64,000 bases of DNA from Pseudomonas fluorescens. GTDB taxonomy: Bacteria; Pseudomonadota; Gammaproteobacteria; Pseudomonadales; Pseudomonadaceae. A model generated the notes under the pieces. That model was not told the DNA's origin. It did not search any database and saw only the letters and a list, made by a program, of their open reading frames with translations. Below, piece by piece: positions 9,019 to 16,241 of the stretch. How positions within the stretch are numbered: position 1 is the first letter of the stretch; every line of letters starts with the position of its first letter. Location: positions 1 through 64,000 of the forward strand of contig NZ_KZ478000.1 in the NCBI RefSeq assembly GCF_002837185.1, given 5' to 3'. Both the position numbers and the translations under genes were made by a program.

Positions 9019-10515
9019 ATGGCACTGACTCACATCGCTCGCGTCTTTTTGTATTTCCTATTGCTCAGCACTGTCTGGCCCAGCCACGCCAGGGACCTGG
9101 CCGAGGGCCTTACCGAACAGTCACCTTCGGTGGCACTTGAAAATAAAAACCAGCGGTACCCGCAATGGACCGGCATCGGTTTACTGAAAAACGCTTTGGG
9201 CCAGACCTGCAATGCCGTGCTGCTCGACACGCGCAATCGGCAGGGTAAGGCCGTCGGCCCGGCTTATGTGCTGACCAGCGGGCATTGTGTGTTCTATAGC
9301 TACGGTACGGCGCGCATCCGCCAGGCGTTCACCGCCGACGTGACCTTCAATTACTTTCATGACACCCCCGAACGGCATGCCACCTACACCGTCAAGACGG
9401 CACATTGGAGCAGCATGGCGGGCACTGACCTGGCCGTACTCGAACTGGATACGTCACTGGCCGTGCTGGTGGCCAGCGCGATCATGCCCCTCAAGCTCGC
9501 CGCTCATCGTCAGACAACGGATCGAGAAGTGATCAATGTGGGAGCGCCGACCGGTTTTCTGAAAAAGGGCCTGCGCATGAGTGCCTGCGCGGAGTCGACC
9601 CTCAACAGTTTTGCCGAACACCCCGGCGTGTTTCCCAGCGCCTTGCACAACCGCTGCAACGGTCTGCGCCCAGGCAGCTCCGGCAGTCCGATGCTGGACC
9701 GGAACACCAATGAAATCACCAGCATCATCAGCAAAGTCGCGTCTGCCATTCAGAAGGACATTCTCAACAGCTGCCAGAACAACTCGGCGTGCGAAGCCGC
9801 CAAATTCAACTACAGCTATCCTGCCAACGACTTGTACTACTGCTTTGTAGACGGTGTTTTCCGTAACGACACCCCAACCTGCCAGCTCAAGGCCGTTGAC
9901 ATCACGCTGGACGAGCCGTGGAATCTGAAACCGTATGTGCATTTAAAACGTGACGCCGCCGACCAGATTACCCATCCGACCTGGAACCTGAGGTTCTCGA
10001 TCCAGGAGCCGTTCTACCGATTCAAGGCCGTGAATGACATCAGCGATTGCGCACGCACACACGGTTACCAAATTGCTGCCGCCTCTGACGAGGCCTACAT
10101 CAACCAGCTCATCGGCCCAGTGCTGGGGCCGCATGTGCTATGCATACTCGGGGTACAAAAGGCCGAGCAGCCGCTGACCGAAGCACTGCTACGCAATGTA
10201 TTCACCCATTCGGTATTCCTGACCAACCCGGCACCGGCCCCGCTGCTCAAGCACCGCTATCACATCGCCTGGGAAAACCAGCGCAATGGTTTTAGCCAGC
10301 ATTACTACTACAGCGTGAACTCGGCGATCAGCACCACCTGCGGCGATATTGACGACGATCGCTACACCCTGGCCATGGATGGCACTTTTCTTGATATAGC
10401 AGAGCTGCCGATCACGCTCTGCAGCTATGCGCGTAACAGCGCTGGTCAACCGTCGGCCATTCGCACAGACGTGATCAAAGGTGCAATGGTTCGCTCGCAG
10501 CGTCATGCCAGGTGA
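9019..10515 (+). CDS. Secreted trypsin-like serine protease
   Basis: 498 residues with a signal peptide (hydrophobic residues 8-20, cleavage near PSHARD). The N-terminal half is a chymotrypsin-fold peptidase with all three catalytic residues in recognisable context: His89 in LTSGHC, Asp137 in GTDLAVLELD, and Ser221 in RPGSSGSPML. Several cysteines could form disulfides after export. The C-terminal 270 residues match no domain I know; they contain paired cysteines and aromatic-rich segments and may be a substrate or surface-binding module. It stands alone between a chemoreceptor and the tRNA-Pro locus, with no inhibitor or secretion gene beside it. Catalytic assignment is firm, substrate unknown. 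Confidence 0.8.
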   Translation: MALTHIARVFLYFLLLSTVWPSHARDLAEGLTEQSPSVALENKNQRYPQWTGIGLLKNALGQTCNAVLLDTRNRQGKAVGPAYVLTSGHCVFYSYGTARIRQAFTADVTFNYFHDTPERHATYTVKTAHWSSMAGTDLAVLELDTSLAVLVASAIMPLKLAAHRQTTDREVINVGAPTGFLKKGLRMSACAESTLNSFAEHPGVFPSALHNRCNGLRPGSSGSPMLDRNTNEITSIISKVASAIQKDILNSCQNNSACEAAKFNYSYPANDLYYCFVDGVFRNDTPTCQLKAVDITLDEPWNLKPYVHLKRDAADQITHPTWNLRFSIQEPFYRFKAVNDISDCARTHGYQIAAASDEAYINQLIGPVLGPHVLCILGVQKAEQPLTEALLRNVFTHSVFLTNPAPAPLLKHRYHIAWENQRNGFSQHYYYSVNSAISTTCGDIDDDRYTLAMDGTFLDIAELPITLCSYARNSAGQPSAIRTDVIKGAMVRSQRHAR

Positions 10516-10664
10516 GGCAGAACGCATCTGATTCCACGTCTATGCAGATCAACTGCACCGTCGAAGAGATGTTTGCCAGGCTGAGGCGCCTATGCGCCAA
10601 CACCTCAGGCCCTTAACAGCCCGCGGCGCGCCAGGAATTTCAGTAGGTTTTTTTCGCAGACATG

Positions 10665-10692
10665 AAAAAGCCCAACCGGTGAAGATTGGGCT
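10665..10692 (-). terminator. Terminator of the tRNA-Pro transcript
   Basis: On the minus strand AGCCCAA ... TTGGGCT forms a 7-bp stem followed by TTTTTC, 17 bases past the tRNA 3' end. Confidence 0.75.
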
Positions 10693-10708
10693 AAGTCATT
10701 GAAAAATA

Positions 10709-10785
10709 TGGTCGGGACGGAGTGATTCGAACACTCGACCCCTAGCACCCCATGCTAGTGCGCTACCGGACTGCGCTACGCCCCG
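10709..10785 (-). tRNA. tRNA-Pro(GGG)
   Basis: 77 bases with encoded CCA. The acceptor stem is CGGGGCG/CGTCCCG. The anticodon stem CTAGC/GCTAG closes a loop ATGGGGT, giving anticodon GGG. The T-arm reads GTTCGAATC. It sits downstream of the merR gene, its usual place in Pseudomonas. Confidence 0.95.
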
Positions 10786-10875
10786 ACTAGGCGTGTTACT
10801 GGGCTTGCTTCTTAACGAAGCGAACCGGAATATACCGCAAGCTTTTGAAATGTGGAAGTATTTTAAAAGCTTGAA

Positions 10876-11232
10876 TCACTTTTTCAATACCACCAGCACA
10901 TCTTCGAGTTCGGAGATCATCTGGCGGATCAGTTGCTTGTATTGGGTGGTGTCGTCTTTGGCTTCATCACCGGACATGCGCTGGCGCGCGCCGCTGATGG
11001 TGAACCCCTGATCGTACAGCAACGCACGGATCTGTCGGATCATCAGCACATCCTGGCGCTGATAATACCGACGGTTCCCGGTGCGTTTGACGGGGTTGAG
11101 CTGAGGAAACTCCTGCTCCCAATAGCGCAGCACGTGCGGTTTTACCGCACACAGCTCGCTGACTTCACCGATGGTGAAGTAGCGCTTGCCTGGGATGACG
11201 GGTAGTTCGTCGTTATGACTTGGTTCCAGCAT
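10876..11232 (-). CDS. MerR-family regulator downstream of ihfA
   Basis: 118 residues from the ATG at 11232. A winged-helix MerR domain covers about residues 15-85 (YFTIGEVSELCAVKPHVLRY, WEQEFPQLNP, NRRYYQRQDV), followed by a short helical C terminus rich in Gln and Leu. There is no cysteine-rich metal site, so it is not a typical metal sensor. The gene overlaps the end of ihfA by about 20 bases and closes the pheST-ihfA transcript; this arrangement is conserved in Pseudomonas. The target is unknown. The upstream in-frame ATG at 11241 is less likely because it deepens the overlap. Confidence 0.85.
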   Translation of the reverse strand: MLEPSHNDELPVIPGKRYFTIGEVSELCAVKPHVLRYWEQEFPQLNPVKRTGNRRYYQRQDVLMIRQIRALLYDQGFTISGARQRMSGDEAKDDTTQYKQLIRQMISELEDVLVVLKK

Positions 11233-11515
11233 AAGCCTCAACTCGGGCCTTCAACTTCTGCCCTGGACGAAAGGTGACCACACGGCGAGCCGTGATCGGG
11301 ATTTCTTCTCCCGTTTTTGGATTGCGGCCAGGCCGCTGGCGTTTGTCCCGCAGGTCAAAATTGCCGAAACCGGACAATTTGACCTGTTCGTTGTCTTCCA
11401 GAGCGTGCCTGATCTCTTCAAAAAACAGCTCGACCAATTCCTTGGCCTCGCGCTTGTTCAGACCCAACTCTTCGTACAGACGTTCCGCCATCTCAGCTTT
11501 CGTCAAAGCCCCCAT
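11213..11515 (-). CDS. ihfA: Integration host factor, alpha subunit
   Basis: 100 residues, the standard length. IHF alpha pairs with IHF beta to bend DNA by more than 160 degrees at specific sites, acting in recombination, replication and sigma-54 promoters. Visible signatures are the N-terminal helices (MGALTKAEMAERLYEELGL), the LSGFGNFDLRDKRQRPGRNP beta-arm with its intercalating Pro, and RRVVTFRPGQKLK. The start lies 3 bases after the pheT stop, so it is cotranscribed with pheST as in enterics. Confidence 0.97.
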   Translation of the reverse strand: MGALTKAEMAERLYEELGLNKREAKELVELFFEEIRHALEDNEQVKLSGFGNFDLRDKRQRPGRNPKTGEEIPITARRVVTFRPGQKLKARVEAYAGTKS

Positions 11516-11518
11516 ACG

Positions 11519-13897
11519 TCACTTCCTTAACGTGGCGTTCAACCTTTGTTCGAGCGAGGTGAGGATATTTTGTGTCGTGGTATTCACCTCATCGTCATTA
11601 AGAGTGCGCGATGGATGCTGCCAGGTCAAGCCAACCGCAAGGCTTTTTCTATGCGGATCAATGCCTTTACCCTGATAGACGTCAAATAGCCTGAGGTCCG
11701 TCAGCCATTCCCCTGCATTTTCTCGGATTACCTCCAGAACGGCAGTGGCGGCGACTTCACGATCGGCGATCAAGGCCAGATCACGACGCACTTCAGGGAA
11801 GCGCGACAACTCGCTGAATTTGGGCATCTTGCCCGACGCAACTTCAGCCAGGACCAGTTCAAAAACGAAGACTGGACGGTCCAGACCCAGGGTTTTCGAC
11901 AGTTCCGGGTGAATGGCGCCGACAAAGCCGACCAAGCGACCCTCGCGCTCGATGCGCGCGGTCTGGCCTGGGTGCAGCGCCGGGTGTTTGCCGGGCAGGA
12001 ACGTGAACGCATCCAGCGCACCGGCAAAGCCCAGTACCGCTTCCACGTCGGCCTTGACGTCGAAGAAGTCCACGGCGTCGCGGCCCTGTGCCCAGCCTTC
12101 CGGCAGGCGGCTGCCGCAGACCACACCGGCCAGCATCGGCTCTTGCTTCAAGCCATCGAGTTGACCGACGAAACGCAGGCCGCTTTCGAACATGCGCACG
12201 CGATCCTGCTGACGGTTCAGGTTGTGAGACAGCGCCTTGACCAGGCCTGGCCACAGCGACGAACGCATGGCCGCCATGTCATTGGAAATCGGATTGGCCA
12301 GCAACAGCGGCTCAACGCCCGGGTTGAACAGCTCGAATTGCTTTGGATCGATGAAGCTGTAGGTCACCGCTTCCTGATAACCACGAGCCACCAGCAGGCG
12401 ACGCAACTCAGGCAGGTGCGCACGCGCCTCGGCCTTCGGTTGTGGCGCAAGACGCGCTTGCGGGTAGCGCACCGGCAGACGGTTGTAACCGTACAGGCGA
12501 GCCAGTTCTTCGATCAGGTCGACTTCCAGACTGATATCGAAGCGATGGCTTGGCACTTCAACGTGCCACTGCCCTTCCCCACCCGCAGAGATGGCGAGGC
12601 CGAGGGCCGACAGCAGTTGCTCGATCTCGGCAGGCTCAATCACCAGGCCGAGCATTTGCTCGACGCTTTTGGCACGCAGGGTGATGGGCGCAATGGACGG
12701 CAGGTACTGCTCGTTGACGATCTCGGTGATCGGACCGGCTTCGCCGCCGGTGATGTCCAGCAGCAGGCCAGTGGCGCGCTCCATGGCTTCACGGGCCAGC
12801 TTCCAGTCCACGCCACGCTCATAGCGGTGCGATGCATCGGTGTGCAGGCCGTAGGAACGGGCCTTGCCGGCGATGGCGATCTGGTCGAAGAACGCGCTTT
12901 CAAGGAATACGTCGCGAGTGGTCGCGGATACACCGCTGTGCTCGCCACCCATCACGCCAGCAATCGCCAAGGCGCGGGAGTGGTCGGCAATGACCAAGGT
13001 GTCGGCGCGCAGGCTGACTTCCTGGCCGTCGAGCAGTACCAGCTTCTCGCCTTCCTCTGCCATACGCACGCGGATGCCGCCGTGGATTTCGGCAAGGTCA
13101 AACGCGTGCAGCGGCTGGCCCAGCTCCAACATCACATAGTTGGTGATGTCGACGGCCGCATCGATGCTGCGCACATCAGCGCGGCGCAGGCGTTCAACCA
13201 TCCACAGCGGGGTTGGCCTGGACAGGTCGACATTACGGACCACGCGCCCCAGGTAACGTGGGCAGGCGTTTGGCGCCAACACGTCAATCGAGCGCACTTC
13301 GTCGTGCACGGCTGGCACACTGGCAACCACTGGACGGGTGACGGGCACGTTGTACAGCGCACCCACTTCACGGGCCAGGCCGGCCAGGGACAGGCAGTCG
13401 CCACGGTTCGGGGTCAGGTCGACCTCGATGCTGGCGTCTTCCAGTTCCAGGTAAACACGAATGTCCTGGCCCACCGGCGCATCGGCCGGCAGCTCCATCA
13501 GACCGTCATTGCCCTCACCCACCTGCAACTCAGCCTGGGAGCACAGCATGCCGTTGGACTCGACGCCGCGCAGCTTGGCCTTCTTGATTTTGAAGTCGCC
13601 CGGCAGTTCGGCACCGATCATGGCAAACGGGATCTTCAGGCCCGGGCGCACGTTGGGCGCTCCGCACACGACCTGGAAGGTCTCTGCGCCGTTGCTGACC
13701 TGGCACACGCGCAATTTGTCGGCATCCGGGTGCTGCTCGGTGCTCAGCACCTCGCCCACCACCACGCCACTGAATACACCGGCGGCCGGGGTAACGCTAT
13801 CGACCTCAAGACCGGCCATCGACAGACGCGCAACCAGCGCGTCGCGATCCACCTGCGGGCTTACCCAGCCGCGCAGCCATTGTTCACTGAATTTCAT
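11519..13897 (-). CDS. pheT: Phenylalanine-tRNA ligase, beta subunit
   Basis: 792 residues, normal for the bacterial beta subunit of the alpha2-beta2 enzyme that charges tRNA-Phe. From the N terminus: an EMAP/OB-fold tRNA-binding region (about 40-150; GVVVGEVLSTEQHPDADKLR), the B3/B4 editing domain that hydrolyses Tyr-tRNA-Phe, the B5 domain, a catalytic-like core, and the C-terminal anticodon-binding FDX-ACB domain (about 700-792; FPEVRRDLALI). It follows pheS with a 26-base gap and precedes ihfA by 3 bases. No frame disruption is visible. Confidence 0.97.
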   Translation of the reverse strand: MKFSEQWLRGWVSPQVDRDALVARLSMAGLEVDSVTPAAGVFSGVVVGEVLSTEQHPDADKLRVCQVSNGAETFQVVCGAPNVRPGLKIPFAMIGAELPGDFKIKKAKLRGVESNGMLCSQAELQVGEGNDGLMELPADAPVGQDIRVYLELEDASIEVDLTPNRGDCLSLAGLAREVGALYNVPVTRPVVASVPAVHDEVRSIDVLAPNACPRYLGRVVRNVDLSRPTPLWMVERLRRADVRSIDAAVDITNYVMLELGQPLHAFDLAEIHGGIRVRMAEEGEKLVLLDGQEVSLRADTLVIADHSRALAIAGVMGGEHSGVSATTRDVFLESAFFDQIAIAGKARSYGLHTDASHRYERGVDWKLAREAMERATGLLLDITGGEAGPITEIVNEQYLPSIAPITLRAKSVEQMLGLVIEPAEIEQLLSALGLAISAGGEGQWHVEVPSHRFDISLEVDLIEELARLYGYNRLPVRYPQARLAPQPKAEARAHLPELRRLLVARGYQEAVTYSFIDPKQFELFNPGVEPLLLANPISNDMAAMRSSLWPGLVKALSHNLNRQQDRVRMFESGLRFVGQLDGLKQEPMLAGVVCGSRLPEGWAQGRDAVDFFDVKADVEAVLGFAGALDAFTFLPGKHPALHPGQTARIEREGRLVGFVGAIHPELSKTLGLDRPVFVFELVLAEVASGKMPKFSELSRFPEVRRDLALIADREVAATAVLEVIRENAGEWLTDLRLFDVYQGKGIDPHRKSLAVGLTWQHPSRTLNDDEVNTTTQNILTSLEQRLNATLRK

Positions 13898-13923
13898 CCT
13901 GCTCTCCTAAAGATTCGTTACGA

Positions 13924-14940
13924 CTAGCGAAATTGCGCGAGGAACCGCAAGTCGTTGTCGAAGAACAGACGCAAGTCGTTCACGCCGTAACGCAGCATGG
14001 CCAGACGCTCAACGCCCATGCCGAAGGCAAAGCCCGAAAACTCTTCCGGGTCGATCCCGGACATGCGCAGCACGTTAGGGTGGACCATGCCGCAACCCAT
14101 CACTTCCAGCCAGCCAGTCTGCTTGCAGACACGACAGCCTTTACCACTGCACATCACGCATTCCATATCGACTTCAGCGGAAGGCTCGGTGAACGGGAAG
14201 AAGGATGGACGGAAACGCACCGCCAGCTCTTTCTCGAAGAACACCCGCAGGAACTCTTCGATGGTGCCTTTGAGGTCGGCGAAATTGATATCGCGATCAA
14301 CCAGCAGGCCTTCGACCTGGTGGAACATCGGCGAATGGGTGATATCGGAGTCGCTACGGTACACACGGCCCGGACAGACGATGCGGATCGGCGGCTTGTT
14401 CGCTTCCATGGTGCGGACCTGTACCGGCGAGGTATGGGTGCGCAACAGCATGTTCGCGTTGAAATAGAAGGTGTCGTGCATCGACCGGGCCGGGTGATGG
14501 CCTGGGATGTTGAGCGCCTCGAAGTTGTGATAGTCGTCTTCAACCTCAGGGCCTTCGGCAATGCCGTAGCCGATATGGGTAAAGAACTGCTCGATGCGTT
14601 CCAGAGTCCGGGTGATCGGATGCAGACCGCCCGACGCCTGGCCACGGCCAGGCAAGGTCACGTCAATGGACTCGGCGGCGAGCTTGGCCGCAAGATCGGC
14701 CTCCTCGAGCGACGCCTTGCGCGCATTGAGAACCTCGGTGACGCGCTCCTTGGCAACGTTGATCAGAGCCCCGACCTGCGGACGCTCTTCAGCAGGCAAA
14801 TTCCCCAGGGTCTTCATCACCTGAGTCAATTCACCTTTTTTGCCAAGGTAGTGAACCCGGATTTGCTCCAGGGCATTGATATCTTCAGCGCTTTGCACAG
14901 CCTCAAGAGCTTGCGCGACGAGCGCGTCCAGGTTTTCCAT
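13924..14940 (-). CDS. pheS: Phenylalanine-tRNA ligase, alpha subunit
   Basis: 338 residues, class II aminoacyl-tRNA synthetase catalytic subunit. An N-terminal coiled coil (about 1-90) binds tRNA. Catalytic motifs are present: motif 2 near RIVCPGRVYRSDSDITHSPM with FHQVEGL, and motif 3 in GFAFGMGVERLAMLRYG close to the C terminus. The zinc-like Cys cluster CVMCSGKGCRVCKQTGW is also seen. It is preceded on the transcript by a long hairpin (14959-14994) after rplT, so expression may depend on readthrough or a promoter in the 110-base gap. Confidence 0.97.
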   Translation of the reverse strand: MENLDALVAQALEAVQSAEDINALEQIRVHYLGKKGELTQVMKTLGNLPAEERPQVGALINVAKERVTEVLNARKASLEEADLAAKLAAESIDVTLPGRGQASGGLHPITRTLERIEQFFTHIGYGIAEGPEVEDDYHNFEALNIPGHHPARSMHDTFYFNANMLLRTHTSPVQVRTMEANKPPIRIVCPGRVYRSDSDITHSPMFHQVEGLLVDRDINFADLKGTIEEFLRVFFEKELAVRFRPSFFPFTEPSAEVDMECVMCSGKGCRVCKQTGWLEVMGCGMVHPNVLRMSGIDPEEFSGFAFGMGVERLAMLRYGVNDLRLFFDNDLRFLAQFR

Positions 14941-14958
14941 GTACAGACTCCAGATACA

Positions 14959-14994
14959 AAATAGGGGAAGAGCTTGAAGGCTCTTCCCCTATTT
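14959..14994 (-). terminator. Long hairpin between rplT and pheS (terminator or attenuator)
   Basis: A perfect 15-bp stem AAATAGGGGAAGAGC / GCTCTTCCCCTATTT with a 6-base loop, followed on the minus strand by TTGT. It lies 56 bases after rplT and 18 bases before pheS. Its position is that of the pheST attenuator in enterics, but I see no Phe-rich leader peptide ending before the stem. Confidence 0.7.
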
Positions 14995-15049
14995 ATGACG
15001 TTTACCACCTTGGGCTACAGGAGCAACCCAGGGTGACTGTCGGGGGTAC

Positions 15050-15406
15050 TTAAGCCAAGGAGGCTTTAGCTTTCTCGACAATCGCAGCAAACACCGCTTT
15101 TTCGTTCACGGCCAGTTCAGCCAGAACCTTACGGTCGATTTCGATGGACGCTTTCTTCAGGCCAGCGATGAAACGGCTGTAGGACAGACCGTTAACACGT
15201 GCACCAGCGTTGATACGAGCGATCCACAGAGCGCGGAACTGACGTTTTTTCTGACGACGGTCACGGTAGGCGTATTGGCCTGCCTTGATTACCGCTTGCT
15301 TGGCAACACGGAATACGCGTGAACGCGCGCCGTAGTAGCCTTTAGCAAGTTTCAGAATTTTTTTGTGACGCTTACGGGCCATGACGCCACGCTTAACACG
15401 AGCCAT
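15050..15406 (-). CDS. rplT: 50S ribosomal protein L20
   Basis: 118 residues, highly basic. It binds 23S rRNA early in assembly and, in enterics, represses its own operon translationally. The sequence VMARKRHKKILKLAKGYYGA near the start and the SYSRFIAGLKKASIEIDRK segment are characteristic. It follows rpmI with a 29-base gap in the infC-rpmI-rplT operon. Confidence 0.98.
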   Translation of the reverse strand: MARVKRGVMARKRHKKILKLAKGYYGARSRVFRVAKQAVIKAGQYAYRDRRQKKRQFRALWIARINAGARVNGLSYSRFIAGLKKASIEIDRKVLAELAVNEKAVFAAIVEKAKASLA

Positions 15407-15435
15407 GAGTTACTTCCTCTATTCTTGAACCAAAA

Positions 15436-15630
15436 TTAACGAAGGCGCAGCATGCGCTCGACTTTTGCCACGTCAGACGGATGCAGCAAGCTGCTACCGC
15501 GCAGTTGACGCTTACGCTTGGTCGACATTTTGGTCAGGATGTGGCTCTTGAAAGCGTGCTTGTGCTTGATGCCGTTAGCAGTTTTCAGAAACCGCTTAGC
15601 AGCACCACTTTTAGTTTTCATCTTTGGCAT
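15436..15630 (-). CDS. rpmI: 50S ribosomal protein L35
   Basis: 64 residues, the family length. The MPKMKTKSGAAKRF start and HILTKMSTKRKRQLRG core identify it. It lies between infC and rplT as in nearly all gammaproteobacteria; in enterics its translation is controlled by L20 binding upstream. The 59-base infC-rpmI gap would hold any such element, but I did not identify the structure. Confidence 0.97.
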   Translation of the reverse strand: MPKMKTKSGAAKRFLKTANGIKHKHAFKSHILTKMSTKRKRQLRGSSLLHPSDVAKVERMLRLR

Positions 15631-15689
15631 GTTCGGTACTCCGCATTCAGTTGATAAACATAATCAGAAGGCCTGCCGTGCCCTGTTGA

Positions 15690-16241
15690 TTACTTCTTCT
15701 TTTTCGGGGCGATGACCATGATCAGCTGGCGTCCTTCCATCTTAGGATGCTGTTCGACCGAACCGTACTCGAGCAGGTCAGCTTCAACCCGCTTGAGGAG
15801 TTCCATCCCCAGCTCCTGGTGGGCCATCTCACGGCCGCGGAATCGCAAGGATACCTTGGCCCTGTCCCCATCACTCAGGAAACGTACCAGGTTGCGCAGT
15901 TTTACCTGGTAATCCCCTTCCTCCGTCCCTGGACGAAACTTGATTTCTTTAACCTGGATCTGCTTCTGGTTTTTCTTGGCTGCGGCAACCTGCTTCTTCT
16001 TCTCGAAGATCGATTTGCCGTAGTCCATCAGCTTGCAGACAGGCGGTACAGCATCGGCGGAAATTTCCACCAAATCGAGCTTGGCTTCTTCAGCCTTAAG
16101 AAGCGCGTCTTCAATTGACACAATCCCAAGCTGCTCACCTTCAGCCCCAATTAACCGAACCTCGCGTGCCGAGATATTCTCGTTGATCGGGGCTTTCGGT
16201 GCAGCTCGTTTATCTTGTCTCATTTCACGCTTAATAGTAAT
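15690..16241 (-). CDS. infC: Translation initiation factor IF-3 (ATT start)
   Basis: 183 residues if begun at the rare ATT at 16241, giving (M)TIKREMRQDKRAAPKAP; from the first ATG (16223) it would be 177. ATT is chosen because infC uses AUU in most gammaproteobacteria, where IF-3 proofreads its own start codon and so represses itself. GGAG sits two bases upstream. The N domain (NENISAREVRLIG), lysine-rich linker helix (EKKKQVAAAKKNQKQ) and C domain (GDRAKVSLRFRGREMAH) are intact. The ATT overlaps the TAA of thrS by one base, which couples the two genes. Confidence 0.95.
   Translation of the reverse strand: MTIKREMRQDKRAAPKAPINENISAREVRLIGAEGEQLGIVSIEDALLKAEEAKLDLVEISADAVPPVCKLMDYGKSIFEKKKQVAAAKKNQKQIQVKEIKFRPGTEEGDYQVKLRNLVRFLSDGDRAKVSLRFRGREMAHQELGMELLKRVEADLLEYGSVEQHPKMEGRQLIMVIAPKKKK

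Noticed and set aside
11909..13927. A 672-codon plus-strand frame
   Set aside because: It is exactly antisense to pheT; the minus strand encodes a full known protein, and long antisense frames are usual in GC-rich Pseudomonas DNA.
14826..15008. A possible Phe-containing leader peptide for pheST
   Set aside because: The frame contains a few Phe codons but runs through both arms of the hairpin and into pheS, unlike a classical attenuation leader.
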